Below, piece after piece: positions 28,570 through 42,278 of a DNA stretch of 64,000 nt. The stretch comes from Ophthalmolycus amberensis (taxonomy: Eukaryota; Chordata; Actinopteri; Perciformes; Zoarcidae), in assembly GCA_024529925.1 (NCBI GenBank), contig JAFEUB010001103.1:1021001-1085000 (forward strand), given 5' to 3'. A program made the translations under genes and the position numbers. The notes below the pieces were generated by a model, which was not told the origin of the DNA, made no database searches, and saw only the letters and a list, made by a program, of their open reading frames with translations. The stretch's first letter is position 1, and every line of letters begins with the position of its first letter.

Positions 28570-30385
28570 TATTGTGTGGACACATTTACACAACCCTGGA
28601 TTCATGCACTTCAAATACAGGGAGGGAAATGTCCTCACAGTGTGGGTGGGCCAGTGAGAGATCACATCCTGGGTTTTGCACAATGGATTCCAACTGGTCC
28701 GGAAGAAGTGTCCCGACCTCATTACCACCTTTGAGGTGCCCTTGAAGCAACACGGTTAACCTCAAACTGCACCAGTGGAGCTGCTCAGTGTCCCACGGAC
28801 CAGAATGCGGTTTGCAGAGGCGGCCGCCAGATGTGAAAAGTGTGCTACTGTGTAAATGCGGAGCAGGACATGATCTGAAATAAAGCACGGGGCTCAGAAA
28901 AACCGAACTCTGAACAAACAAAGGTACAAAAAACACGCCAAACCTCAACTAGAGGGTGTGTATCTAGAGTCCTCTGAACTAAACACACACTCATTTGTGG
29001 AGCAGGAGAATATATTCAGGAGCGCCGAGGTTTGCCCAGTACTTAGGGTGAATCTCATTTCCAAGCCCCCGGGAAAGGTCTGGTAATGCTTGTAATCATG
29101 TGATGCCCTGTGCCCAGAACGGCATTATGACGTACCCATATTGAACCAAACAACTATAAAACAGTAACAATTTCCTGAGCGTTCGTGCAGCACACAGTAA
29201 AAAAAAATCACCCCTTAAATGTAACAACCAATATAGTTTTGCCCAATATCATTTCAAAGGTCACGATTGAGCTGTATGAAGAATCACTCCCTTGAATGAA
29301 TCATTTTTACTCACAAAGTAGCAGCGATCCGGCCTTGTAGCAGCATGAACTCAAGTTGCAGGTTGCTGTTAACAGTCTGGTCACTTAGAGAGGACAGATG
29401 CTGCTAGTCAGCTTGAAATCAGGCCATTTACAACAAACTTGAGCAGCAACCCAGCTTCATGGCAGGAACAAGGTGTCTTCATGGCAGGAACAAGGTGTCG
29501 AAATGTCAGTGAAAAACTGATCAAACCACAGCTGCCATTCAATCCGCTCAATATGCTCCAAACTGTCACGTTTGCACTGGAATGCAGTGAAATTAACTCA
29601 CTGCAGTCGCTGCTAGGCTTGGTGGGCTTTTTTTTTTTTACACCCGGGGAGAACAGAAGCAAACTGTTGCAGGTTGATATCTTGGCCTCGGTGTCGAGAT
29701 GAACATCGTATAACACAGAAAGCAGCATCCCCGGTGCCTGCGCCTCTCGTTGCTGGCAGGTTGTGTGAAGACGGCACAACATGAATCAGTTCAGCTCAGT
29801 TCCAGCCACCACCCAGGCAACCATCCAACCCCCCCCCCCCCCCCCCTTCCAAACTACACTCCTGTCTTCACATTCAGCCTAGAGCTTCGAGAAGGATCAA
29901 AAGACCCAGAGAATGCATTTAAAAGAATAACACCGTTCCGAGTGCACTATATCAGTATTTTTAAAGACATAAATAATTTCCGGGGCACTCTCTCTGCACA
30001 TACATGCTGATAAAAGCAGTGGCTCCTGAAAGCCCGGGCTTCTTTCGTGAGCCACCGTACGAGGCATCGCGGCTGAGATATGACAACCGTCCTCAAATAG
30101 GCTTCTTTCTTTCTTTTTTGTCTTGCTCTGTGCTCGTGTGTTGTGAAACGCAGAGTGAGCAGATTACGTAAGCCTGCCCTACCTCTGTGGGCTCCCACTC
30201 CAATCTCCCTGACATTTAGACAACAAAGGTCACATCTGAAAGTCTAAATCTGCACAAACACCAATGCTAATATGCTCATGCATATACAAAAGAGAGGGGG
30301 GGGGGGGGGGGAATATCTCCCACCGGCAGAGAATCATGTGTTGAATAAGACTGAACTTCAACTTACTGTGTTCTGGCTGTGTTCG
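28570..30385. other. no gene seen
   Basis: Non-coding sequence with a C run at 29829-29846, a G run at 30296-30311 and a perfect 22-bp tandem duplication at 29456-29499. No supported gene. Confidence 0.6.
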
Positions 30386-30392
30386 GGCTGGT

Positions 30393-31200
30393 GTGGAGTT
30401 CTCCTCCACACCAGCCCTCTCTTGCCTCTCAGTCAATGAGCTTGTAGATGGCTTCAATTTTAAAGTTAAAAATATTATTGATGCCATTGCACCCACTAAA
30501 GTGAAGGTTGTCTCGGGTAAGCAAAGATCTCCTTGGAGAAATGCTACGCTGGTCAAAATAGAGAAACTGAGAGTTTCGGAAAAGCTGAGCGCAGGTGGCG
30601 AAAAACTAATCTCCAGGTTCACTGTGACAGTCTATAAAGAGAGACTTCGCAATTATAATTTGGAACTTAGAAATGCAAGGCAGTCATTCTTCTCTGACAT
30701 CATCACCAAAAACAAGAACAATACACGCGCCTTATTTGCTACCGTCGACAGGCTAACAAACCCTCCAGTGTCGGTAGCTGCTGAGCTACAATCCACCTGG
30801 GCATGCAATCAATTTGCCTCCTTTTTTACTGACAAAATTCAGAAAATTAGACAAGCAGTCAGTGCCTCCACATCAACCACAGGATATGTGTTGTCCCGAT
30901 CTCTGAATAACATCCATTCAAATATCATGACACAATTTCATTCAATCGACCAGTAGAAGCCTAGAAGACATGATACAACATCTGAAGTCATCCTCCTGCT
31001 GCTTGGATATTCTACCAACACACTTTTTCAAAAATATTTCAAACTGCATGACCACTGATCTTTTACAAATTGCAAACACATCCCTTATCTCAGGTGTCTT
31101 CCCACACGCCCTAAAAACTGCAGTTATTAAACCACTCCTAAAGAAGGCTAGTTTAGCAACGATGAAAAATTATAGGCCAATATCAAACCTCCCATTTTAA
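30393..31200 (+). pseudogene. LINE ORF2 upstream fragment, frameshifted
   Basis: Reads FFSDIITKNKNNTRALFATV and NQFASFFTDKIQKIR in one frame to TAG at 30954-30956. It then changes frame to SLEDMIQHLKSSSCCLDILP and KNYRPISNLPF, ending in TAA. This is the usual linker between endonuclease and reverse transcriptase in L2/CR1-type LINEs. Two disabling changes are visible. Confidence 0.75.
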
Positions 31201-32484
31201 AGTAAAATAATTGAAAAAGCGGTTTTCCAACAGATGACCAACTTCTTGGCCGTAAATAACTGCTTTGATGTTTTCCAGTCAGGCTTTCGACAGCACCACA
31301 GCACTGAAACTGCTCTTGTTAAGGTTTTCAACGACATCCACTTAAACATAGACAATGGCAGAAGTTCAGTCTTAGTGTTACTGGATCTCAGTGCTGCATT
31401 CGACACGGTCGACCATGCCATACTCCTAGAAAGACTAAAAATCTGGGTGGGACTCTCTGGCACAGCACTTAACTGGTTTGAATCCTACTTGAAGGACCGA
31501 GAATACTTTGTGTCTGTAGCTGATTACACATCAGAGCTGACTAAAATGACATGTGGTGTTCCCCAAGGTTCAATACTGGGGCCTCTTCTGTTCAACATCT
31601 ACATGCTTCCACTAGCTCAGATTATGGAAAACAACAAAGTGTGTTATCATAATTATGCAGACGACACACAAATCTACATAACTATGTCACCAGGGAACTA
31701 TAATCCCATACAAGGGCTGGGTAACTGCATTGAACAAATCAACAACTGGATGTGCCAGAATTTTCTTCAATTAAACAAAGATAAAACAGAAGTAATTGTT
31801 TTTGGTACCAAGGACAAACAATTGAAAATCACCGCTCAGCTTCAATCACTGATGTTAAAACCCACAAACCAAGCCAGAAATCTAGGTGTAGTTATGGATT
31901 CAGACCTCAACCTGAACAGCCATATCAAGACAATTACAAAATCAGCCTACTATCACCTGAAGAATATATCAAGGATTAGAGGACTTATGTCTCAACAGGA
32001 CTTGGAAAAACTTGTCCACACATTTATCTTCAGCAGACTGGACTACTGTAACGGTGTGTTTACAGGTCTCTGTAAAAAGTCAGTCAGAAAGCTGCAGCTG
32101 ATTCAGAACGCTGCAGCTCGAGTCCTCACTAAGACCAGGAGGGTGGATCACATCACCCCAGTTCTGATGTCTTTGCACTGGCTTCCTGTCCAACAAAGAA
32201 TTGACTTTAAAATCCTGCTGTTGGTTTACAAAGCACTGAATGGTTTAGGGCCAAAATACATCTCTGATCTGCTGCTACCTTATGAACCATCCCGACCCCT
32301 CAGGTCGTCTGGGACCGGTCTACTTTCTGTTCCCAGAGTCAGAACTAAACATGGAGAAGCAGCGTTCAGTTTTTCTGCTCCACATATCTGGAACAAAGTC
32401 CCAGAAAGCTGCAGGTCTGCTGAGACCCTCAGCTCCTTTAAATCAAGATTGAAGACTTTTCTGTTTGCTGCTGCCTTTAATTGA
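31201..32484 (+). pseudogene. LINE reverse transcriptase domain (ORF2 fragment)
   Basis: Open frame beginning SKIIEKAVFQQ, directly after an in-frame TAA that breaks the upstream part (KNYRPISNLPF). Reverse-transcriptase landmarks are in order: LDLSAAFDTVDH, GVPQGSILGPLLFNIY and the catalytic YADD box (141-144 counted from the ATG at 31234). The C-terminal LHWLPVQQRIDFKIL region follows. The 416 codons after the first ATG are intact. The full element would need the upstream ORF2 portion and the endonuclease, so the copy is dead. Confidence 0.85.
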
Positions 32485-33686
32485 ACCACATTCAATTTAT
32501 ATATTCATCAATTTCCTGCATTTTACTACTGTATTTAATTTCTTACACTGTTTTTTTTTTTTTATGTTTTAATGCAATGAATGTTCTTAATTGTTTTTAA
32601 ATCTCCTTTTCTTTTGCCTTATGTTTTGATGCTTTTAATGGTTTTATGTGAAGTACTTTGAATTACCTTGTTGTTGAAATGTGCTATACAAATAAACTTG
32701 CCTTGCCTTACTGTACGTGAATAGCGTGCACAAACGAGCACGGCTGCAGGTCAATCAATGTGACTCGTTTTCCGGACTGTCGTCATTGTGAGGAATAATG
32801 TACGGAAATGTAAAGCTCACAATTCTGAGCTTCTAATGGTTAGTATTTACAGCAGGTATTACTGTGTATTGCATAGCACACTGTGTTGTGCATTAATGTT
32901 TGAAATGATTTCATCAAATAATAGGCAAGCTTGCACCGAACCCTTCCGTTTTCCCAATGGAAATTAATGATGACATTGAATTAATGAGCGCAGATAGAAA
33001 TCTACAGCACATGTCTGGATTGTGAGGGCTTCATCCCACCCATCCGTTTATCAATTCTTCCTGCCATTTATCACGCGAAAGGCTCCAGAGTAAAAAAAAA
33101 CAAAACAAGGGCACGCAGAGCTATGCAGATCCCTCTGTTGTGTAACGGTTCTGTCTCTGATCTACACAACTAGTGTGTGTGTGTCCCTTAAAGGGGAGGT
33201 TCATTCATCAAATACCTGACCCACCTCAACTGGGTTCTCATACGAGGTCAATCCTCGCTGGCCTCCTCACCTGATCATGTAAAAAAACAACATAAAAAAT
33301 AGCTTTACATTTTTTAAATGACATGTGTCCACAGTTCAGCTAAAGCTACCACGAGGCCTTCGCCGTCTGAATTAGCAGAAATGAATGTTGTATCTGCCGA
33401 AAGTGAGTCTTTTTGTAGTGTGAAACTCCCTCTTTGTGTTTTCAGTGTTTCCTTTCCCAGCTGTGGCAGAGAGACAGTAATACCGCGTGGTAATTTGGTC
33501 CAAAAGAGATTGTGAAGATATCCACTTCATTTGTCAAACTCAGACTGCTGAAGTCTCATATTAACTTCAGCTGCACTTTACAATTCATCTTTGTCTCGGA
33601 TCTCTTACTTTGAAATTGCTTTTGCAGCCAGTATGGACCAGAGGAGCACATGTGCATGTGGGCATGTGAGTGCTGTGTTAAGAGAT

Positions 33687-33713
33687 GGGGGGGGGGGGGG
33701 GGGGGGGGGGGGG
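33687..33713. repeat. 27-base G homopolymer
   Basis: The longest pure G run in the window, one of at least seventeen G or C runs of 12 bases or more. Confidence 0.95.
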
Positions 33714-36455
33714 TATGAATAAAGTGAAGCTGTCCTTTAATCATTTCGCAGATAAGCTTCATGTCGGCTTTCTGTCCTATCTCTAAAAACCAACAATCAG
33801 GTTAGGGTCAGAAAAAGGTAAGAACGTGAACTTTGCTTTCTTGCTGTGCTCTCTCTTTATCACCAGGGTGTGACATAATGTGCAGTACTGCAGCCACTGC
33901 ACCAAACTGGCAGGCCACGTTACCGTCTCACACATCAACCCACACTCGTGAAAATGACCCTGAACCTCTCCCACAGCAGCAGCTGCTCACCACCCGCTTG
34001 ATTGGGACATTTTCTTCCCCCCACGAGAGAGAACTACCCCAGTGCACATTGGGTATCGCGGTCCAAAAAGAGCCAAAGGGGAGACGATCGTCTGCAGAAA
34101 CAGCAGAGGACGAGCTTAATGTCATCGGACTGGACCCTCTCCAGAACCTCCAGTGTGCCTCGATATCCTGTCAACGAATATCACAAACAAAAAAGGCACG
34201 GTGTGATTATAGTATTGCCGCAGAGCACTACTTCCATCGGGGCAATATCTACTCATAATAGTTATTAGAGTCCTGGTAGGATACGGGCAGGAAGCTACGC
34301 TACTTTAGGCAGCGGTCGTTTGCTCCCAATATTGGCATCATCCATCACTGCCACGCTGACAACCATGTGAGGAACAATGCTTGCACCTCTCACCTTTACA
34401 CGGAAGGCGGTAAGATATACCGCACCCTCCCCTGTTTTTTACGCATCACATTAAGTCCGGCGCTGGTGGGAAGTGCACGAGTCAAACTCTCTCACTTTAA
34501 ATCTTGACATTCAGCTCCTCTCTTTCTGCAGGTTTCCTTTGAATCTCTGCATATTCAATGACTACTGCAGGACGTCCACTCGTTATACAGCCAGATAGTG
34601 TAGAAATAGAACGAGTCGGATGAATTCCACAATTCTCCTTTGTGTTTATTTGCTGGTCTGAGAGCATCTCTGTGGATCTACTCTGAGGTCAGTATACGTT
34701 GACTCTGTTGGCTTTTAGCCAGCAGGCTCCGTCTTCAGAAAGTCTCTCCCCCGAATATACCGACTATACGTTTCAGTGGTGGCGAATGAATCTGTTTTGT
34801 GGTCAGTCGGTATTTGGCTAATAGGAGGCAAAGCCCACCACACCCATTTCCCCTCCAGTCTGCTCCAATTCTTTTGTTCCCCTCCCGTCCCCACGGCAAC
34901 CACACTGACTTCCTGCTTCCTCCCGGGCCTTCCAGCCACGAAGCGCCCTAAAAATAAACCGCTGGACTTCTGCTGAACGCTGTTTTTTTCGTTCAGCTCG
35001 ATTAGTGTGAAGGCGAGTCAGTGGGTCAGCGCATCGAGGGTTTTTAAGAAATAGTGCGAGATGGATGAGATAAGAGAGGCAGGTCGGGCCAAGCGGGGTG
35101 GAGAAATTAGGGTTAAAGACATCACCAGTGATATCAGCATTGCTAGACCCAACTGCTTCATGGAGAAATAGTCCTACTCATTCAGCCTTCGTACGAACAA
35201 GGCCGGATGTATGGTATATGAAGTCTGTTGCGGAATAAAAACAGGCTTTTGAAGACAAGCTTGTAGAGGAGAAACAAAAATGTGAAGCTAGTTTAATACA
35301 CGTCTCTCCTGTTTTCTACACATCTGTGACAAAAATGTAAAAAATAAATAAATAAAGCAGCTACCTGCCGGACAAATTAACATTTACAGGGCGAGAAGAG
35401 ACCCTTCTCAACTTAGTGCCAAAGCGTTTTTATGGCTACTTGGATAATTGTAATTTATTTTCTGATATATTAACTGTGCATTAATCGCTGAAAGCATATA
35501 ACATAGCTCCACCTCTACCTCTATTAAAAATGCAAATGATATGGGAACCACTGGTGTGAACTGCCAGTGTTTGCTAGCAGTGCACACTTCGAGGTGTTAT
35601 GGCAATGGTTCAAGGAATAGTGCAACATTTTGGGGAATACATTTGCTTCCCTGTTTCTTTAATCTGCACAAAAACCAAAGTGTAAAATCGAACACATTGT
35701 TGTTTTTTACAAGGAGTTATGTACGGCACCGTTTCAGTATTTATGCTAAGCTAAGCTACTGGCTCGGTAGCGTCATATCCATCCTTCTGTATCAATCTTC
35801 TCATGCAACTCGCAAGAAAGTCTTATCATTTTATTGGAATGAATTTCATCCTGAGTACCTATTTTCTATTTTTTTGTCCCTCTTCTGCTCTGACCGGCTC
35901 CTTTACATATCCATTAAGACCGGCAAACTGAAATCCCTGAAGCTCGCCAACTCTTCGGTGAAGGTGTAGTAAGTCTGAAACAGTGCCTCTGTTAAAAAAG
36001 CACGATAACGAGCTCCCCGAAGACAAGGCATTGTATAGCTGTTCACAAACTGCAACAAGAAGAAAGCATTCAGGAAGACGGTTGAGATATCATTCATTTA
36101 TGTTTCTGTTCAGCATCGTGGGCCAGTGTGTACTTAATTAGAGCCCGACGATTGGTCATTTGAGAGCCCAGCTGTGGGGCGAGGGATAAAATCAAATGAC
36201 CTGTGCTGGGATTTGGTTGGCTGCCTCAGCCGGCACTGCTTCGCTGGTGTCATCATTCATCAGAGCACTGTCAGCCACCTGCGGCCCCTAAACACTGGGA
36301 GGTAAGAACAGTAGTGTCTTCCCTTCCTTCGCCTGCTTTCTGGCCTGCTACATTTGCATGCAGCGTTTGTTTGATATTTGGTGCAGTGTCTCTTCGGGGA
36401 GCAGATTTAGATTTCTATTGAAACAGTTTCAGGATGAGGTTATAGTCACATCATC

Positions 36456-36489
<34 letters not shown>

Positions 36490-39400
36490 ACTCACCTCCT
36501 CTAATCAACCATTATGCCCACCGTAACTCACTATAAGAGAGTCCACAGCCCCGCCTGTCCTCTGAGCTGAAACCATTTTACATTCTCACTGCCTCCACGC
36601 GACGAAGAGTTCAGAAGCAGAGTGTCGGATTGAAATGCAAAACTCTGCAGTGAAACGGTATTAGGGTGCAGGGTTATTCCTCTGCACCTTTCGTCTCGTT
36701 GATAGGTCAGTTCAGACTTCATAGACCGGATATATAGCGCTGTCCTGTAAAATACCCACTACCGAGCTTGCCATCTGTGTCTGCGGCGTGGGTGCATGTA
36801 TAAACTTGCGGGCTCTCAAACTCACAGGCACGTCTCAAGAAGCAGGTTGTTATTTCACGGGCCTGGAGGGAGCAACGGGATGGAGCGAATAGGGGGGAGC
36901 GGGGAAACGAGTGGGGGAGGGGCTTGACCTGAGAAGAGGGGGAAAGAGAGGGGGAAGTGATGGCGAAAAAGGGAGGCGGATGGGGAGGGGGAAACGAGGA
37001 AGCAGTCCGAGGAGCGACGGCGGTTGCATAATACGCGTCCGTGTCGTAGGGTTTGCTCAGACGCCGCATGTGGTGTAGCAGGGAGAGCCAGAGAGAGCCA
37101 GAGAGGTCAGAGGCAGAAAGTTAAGCTAAATTATGTACACAAGAAGTGGCAGCTGCCGGAAAAATACAGCCCATCTTTCACAAAGGCCTGCAGGATACAT
37201 TCTAACTAGCAGCACACTTTACAGGCAGTTAGCTTCTGTCTCATTATTTTAGGGCAGGGACAACAAGGACGGGAGCGGCGTCTTCTATTCGGGGTACAAC
37301 TACTCAATTTACGCATATTTAAATCACAGCTGTTGTCTAGTTTTTAATTTACAAAAAAATGATGTGTTTTGTAAAAAGCCACACATGCTCTCCATCATAA
37401 AATGCATGATGACTTATCGCTCCGTTGAAAGGTCATCGTATAAGATTTCTCTGGAGCTCATAAAAATACTCGATTACTGTAAATGTTACATGTTAGTATG
37501 AAGCATACTCATTGCTCCAAATGTACTAATAGGAAAGAGTACTAAACCATCTTTAAGTAGAAGTACTGTTACTCAAAATACTCGCTGATTATAGCCCCTT
37601 TAAACTGGTCTCATCAGGATGCTGCCTTTACCTGCTGCCAAAACTGTGTTGACTGACAATATTGCAAAAATTATTGCTTTTTCGAAGCGGGTGATTTGTG
37701 GGGAATTTACAAGTAAGGCAGATTGAGTTGGCGCTGTTTTGAAGATACAGACAATTTTTCTCCAAAACAACACATGATTCCCAAGACAACAGCCAGCAGA
37801 TATTAGCCTGCGAGTTGACAAAGCAGCGAGATGACAACCTCTAATCACGTCTGAATAATGTATCGACGCCATGGGTGAGCGCAAGTACTCGCCCACGCCA
37901 CTGTTGGAATGAGTGCTGAGCATGAATACAATATACTTAATAAAATATTCATTTTGAATGCATATAGCATTACACAGTTGTATTCATTATTTGTTCATCA
38001 TAGACCTGGGCGATACGGAGGAAACTCTCATATCGTGATATCGATCGCCCTAGTTTATCACATCAATCATTTTTTGTATTTTGCTAAGTACTGTTGCTAC
38101 TGAGGTTATTTAATCAGCACGTGGAAGGATTCGGTTAAAGGTTGCTGCAAGAGAAAGCTGATGGCAAAATGTGAAGTCTTGAGTGAGATGGAACTATTAT
38201 GTGTCTTTGTACTAAAGTCAAGCCAAGTGAATTTAACTTCTGTATCCCACAAATTGCACCTGGGAAGACGTCGAAGCATCTTCAAGGTGCCACTAGACGC
38301 CGGCGGGACCTCCTCTCTACAAGGCAGTGCATCCTAGAGAGGTAAGGAGACAGAGAAATATCCAATCCTAAACTATTATTATAGTCGGGTGAACAGAATG
38401 GATACAGTGGAAGTTATAAGTGGAATTAATACAGACGTAAAACTTCCACAATGTCTCTGTGAAAGACATCGGTTACACATTTCAGCCTGTGGGGTGTCTG
38501 CTCTCAGATGGTGCTGTCAGATAACAAGGGATCCTCCTATTACCTAACACAAGGTGACGGTCTTCTGAGTTGACTCAAGACCAGAAAAAAGCCTTTAACC
38601 CAAATACACACACGTCGGATAGCCATGAAAACACGACACAAACAGCAGTGTGCGTTACACAAACAGCAGAAGCTGATGACTGTGGGTGAAATCACCTGAG
38701 CAGCCTGGGAAAACTCCCACAAATGATACAACTGAGGCTGGATAACGAGCACCGGAGTGCCCTTAGGCCTTTAAATAGTCTCATAACGAAACAGCGCTGC
38801 GTGTTGTGACATTGCTTCCACCAATATATCCCCACTGTCCTACTAAGGCAGTGGCAGTGCTTACGAGTGATGATGGAAGGGTAGAGAAACTGGCCCCGAT
38901 GAGGTTTAAAAAAAAACAAAAAAAAACAGAGCTTCAAGAATGCACAAAAACAAACCTGGGCATGCACAGGCGTGCACGATCTGACGAAATACGAACAGAA
39001 CGCGGACATACTGTAAAACGGGACACAGCAGTGAGTGGGAGAATTAACACAACAGCACAGTTCCCCACAGTCCCAGGGAACATGCAGCCATCTGAAATAA
39101 AAGTGGAAATGGCTTTTGTCCAGAGCAAAGGAAACCCTCTCAACAGTTATATAAGAAATAAGGCCCTGAGCCTATCTGTCTCTCTCTCTCTCTCTAGCAC
39201 ACAAAAACACACACCACGTAAGTGCATCAGTCGCATGCCAATGCATACAACAACAACAACAACACACAACACACACCTGCTAGGTGGAAACCTATTCTTT
39301 GTAAGAAACAGCCCGGGGAGGCTCTGACACGACCACCTGCTCAGATTGGGCGATGCTATTTATTAGAGCCCCGATGCGTCCTGCAGAACAGCATTAGCTG

Positions 39401-39776
39401 GTGGCTGCAGTAAGTCACGGCAGATACCAGGGGGACGATGTCGAATGAACACTGATAAAGGATTCGAGTTGGCCTGTGGCTCAAAGAGAGGGCTGTACAT
39501 CATACACGCGGTTATTTTTTGAGGGAGCCCTAGTCCCGCGGTTCGCCCGCGACTTTAAAGAAAAGAAAGAAGGCCCCGGGGGCGAGACCGATGCCGCACA
39601 ATCACAGCGTGTTCGACAGAGGCATCGCCGGCCGGTGCTATTCCTTTTCTCGGCAAATAAAGAAGTCGTCGACGCGATGACTCACAAACCCCGAGTGTGC
39701 ACGTGAAGTGTGCGTCAGAGTGAAGAGGGTGTATCATAGGCTCCCGGGGCCGAGGGAGGCAGATATAAACAGCATG

Positions 39777-39811
<35 letters not shown>

Positions 39812-40172
39812 TCAAATTAACAGCTGAGCACTGGTGTATGAAAAAAGAAGTGCGCTTGCATAAGTAGTTGCACTTTTTCCCCAACACTGCCCTACCACTT
39901 GCCTCAACTCGCCTCTGCCTGCTGACTCATGCGTTCATAATAAATAGATAGGATTGCGTAATATGATTATGACCAGACAGACCTGGGTTGGGCCAAACTT
40001 AATCATGTAAGATTGCTCTTGAAACTCCTAATCTGCGTGAAGCCCTTAATAAGACGGGCCCCGTCTCTGACAAGTTGACAGCAGAGCTTCGGGCACGGCA
40101 TCAGTAACACACGGGGAACTGTCCTCTCATCTGCATGGGAATTAACAAAGACTCCCATTGCTAAGTGTTTGT

Positions 40173-40234
40173 TGAGAGGAGAGGAGAGGAGAGGAGAGGA
40201 GAGGAGAGGAGAGGAGAGGAGAGGAGAGGAGAGG
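40173..40234. repeat. (GAGAG)n pentanucleotide array
   Basis: About twelve copies of a 5-bp gagag/gaggag-type unit. A simple tandem repeat with no spacers, so not a CRISPR array. Confidence 0.95.
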
Positions 40235-40373
40235 GCAGTGACTAGGGGGAGAAATCCAGTTAAATGAAAGGGAGAAGAGAGGCGTCAGCATTAGCAGTTA
40301 ATCCACTGCAGTGAGAACGCTTTCTCTCTGCCTGCGGCCTCCAGGTTCTAGTAGCCGTCCTAACAGGAAGGCT

Positions 40374-40404
<31 letters not shown>

Positions 40405-40797
40405 CGCACTGTATCCCAAACAGCAGATCCGATGCTGACATGAGATCCATAACATGTAAGCGATGCTTGACTTACCAGAAAGGAGACATTAACGTTGAAG
40501 CGTCCACTACAGCTGCGTTATATATTGTCATATTGTGCATGTAAAGTATTTATGCAGCATACACAGTGTACGTGCTACCTCCATGCTCAAGACGCAGTCA
40601 TGAATCCCGGAACTTGAGGCAAATGAACTGCCCCCTTGCTATTCACAGACACACACACACACTCACGCACACACACAAGACATTTCCAGTGTTGTGAGTC
40701 CACGTTCCCTACCCCGGGGGAGGGCCACGGCACAAAAAGTGCACACACAAAAGGGAGCATCTCTCTCTTCCCTGCTCCGTTTCTCTCCCACCCCTTT

Positions 40798-40836
<39 letters not shown>

Positions 40837-41639
40837 CCCACACACTTTCTCTATTTAGCTCACACTTAAAAAGGCGGCCTAAAGATAGAAGCAAGGAGAT
40901 GAACAACAGCCAGCGAGTGTCATGGCAACAATGTGCAGTGGCTCACAAACACTATTGAGACCAGCGAGAAAAAGAAAAAGAAGAAGTAGTTATGATCAAA
41001 GCCTAAATGCAGCGGCATCGAATACAGTTCACTAAATTCCAATGCATGGACGTGCCAAGGCAGAGAGCCCTGGGCTCAGCATTCAGCAGTCGAGTAGACG
41101 GCATCCCTCATGAACATGGACTTGTGATTGTGCCTCAAACGCTGTGGTGAATCCTCACTGACTCCTCGTAAACAGCTCACATATTTACAACGCCGTGCAC
41201 ACTCCTTCTTTTCTCACATATTCAAACGCTGCTCGGAAACATTATGCATGACGCCTTTTCCTCAATGACAGAAAGCTAAATTGCAGTCAATGAAACCTCG
41301 CATGTGGGACTCGGGAGCAGAGATGAAAGCAGCGATGAAAGCAGCGATGTAAACAGCGTTAAGCGCTCTGTGCCTTGCGGTTCTGCAGGTACACAGGTTG
41401 GACACGGCCCCAGAAATGTGCACCACACCCCGGGGCAGAGAAACTCTGCGTCTCCTTCCAGTAGAATCCCCATCAGATGTGTCGGGTGGCCTGTTCACGA
41501 TGAGTAATGGCCCAAGAGTACCGGATGACATTAATCCACGTGGCCACCATCTTCACGGATCAGTTCCCTAAGCGTCTGATGAAACATTGACCTCTCCCTA
41601 TTGTCAGTATCAGTGGGAGGATATTTGGGAGTGGGAGTT

Positions 41640-41915
41640 GGTGATCTTGTGCACTACTGTTTTGTTTATTTTTATTTTTTATTTTTCCTACTTAGTTAAC
41701 TTAATACAATTCTATTCAGTGTATATACTGTGCATTTTTATTACTTTGTTTTCTTAAATTGAATAGGTCCAGCTCTGTTATTTTATTATATTGTATATAG
41801 TGTGCATTTTCCATACCCAATATTTTATTTTATTGTGTAACCCTGTTTGCTGCTGCCACAGACAAATTTCCCCTTGGGGATGAATAAAGTACTTTTCTAT
41901 TCTATTCTATTCTAT
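41640..41915 (+). repeat. LINE 3'-tail-like repeat, + orientation
   Basis: Contains tatatactgtgcatttttatt, caaatttccccttgggga and tgaataaagtact, ending in a (TTCTA)n tail. The same words occur in reverse orientation near 59180-59420, so this is a dispersed family. The tail style suggests a LINE (Rex/Babar-like) 3' end. The exact family is uncertain. Confidence 0.55.
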
Positions 41916-42171
41916 ATTTGTCACGTTCCTGCTCTATGCTACGTCCCATCATCTCGTTTACATCTGCTAATATGTGTGTGACGGGTGGACAAACCCAGTG
42001 TGACAATGTGTGTGTGTAGGGAGTCAATATCAACAGTGTCAATAGTGGTCATAGTATTGTTTATAGTCTGTACAATGTGTTTTTATAAAGCCCTTGAAGG
42101 CCTGACAGAAAGAAGAGTAAAAGCTAAATTAATCTGTAATCATGTGTGTGTGTGTGTGTGTTGTGACTCAC

Positions 42172-42278
42172 AACGTTGACCTGCAGTGGTTCCGAACCGG
42201 GTCTCAGCAGCCTCCTCCTCCTGCAGCTGCCGGAGCCTCCGGACCGCAGGCGCACCGACGATGACGACTGACCCGCGT
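42172..42278 (-). CDS. arhgef9: candidate arhgef9 long-isoform exon just before SH3
   Basis: On the - strand, the acceptor tcccctcag and donor GTT|gtgagt bound 107 nt that read SSSSVRLRSGGSGSCRRRR and LLRPGSEPLQVNV. The phase is 1 in, 0 out. The phase-0 donor fits the SH3 exon and gives SEPLQVNV followed by LISGGS. From memory, the related ASEF (ARHGEF4) has EQLAINE before LISDGS, so the spacing of E-x-L-x-I/V-N before LIS is shared. The phase-1 entry needs the upstream exon (43338-43619) to end in phase 1. If that exon ends in phase 0 this exon must be skipped. Confidence 0.55.

Larger units (their letters stand above)
30386..32710 (+). mobile_element. 5'-truncated L2-type LINE retrotransposon
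   Basis: Plus-strand remnant with the reverse transcriptase but without an endonuclease domain. The 3' end reads gaaatgtgctatacaaataa followed by a short (TTGCC)n tail, an ending typical of teleost L2/CR1-group LINEs. Coding is interrupted by a frame change near 30950 and by an in-frame TAA at 31198-31200. A perfect 13-bp inverted repeat sits at the apparent 5' end. Assignment to L2 (Maui-like) rests on motif style and the tail. Confidence 0.85.
32711..42171. other. large non-coding stretch (intron of long arhgef9 transcript)
   Basis: No host exon recognised. Contents include a 27-base G run at 33687-33713, a (GA)n tract near 36461-36486, a dispersed-repeat fragment at about 35600-35770 (aacattttgg and gctaagctaagct words) and another near 38002-38060 (gacctgggcgatacgg). 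There is also (TG)n at about 39779-39810, (AGAGG)n at 40173-40234, (CA)n near 40378-40402, (TC)n near 40801-40832 and a LINE-tail-like repeat at 41640-41915. A CpG-rich patch lies near 39530-39680. Confidence 0.55.

Noticed and set aside
40173..40234. Regular short repeats as a possible CRISPR array
   Set aside because: Five-base tandem units without spacers in a vertebrate genome.
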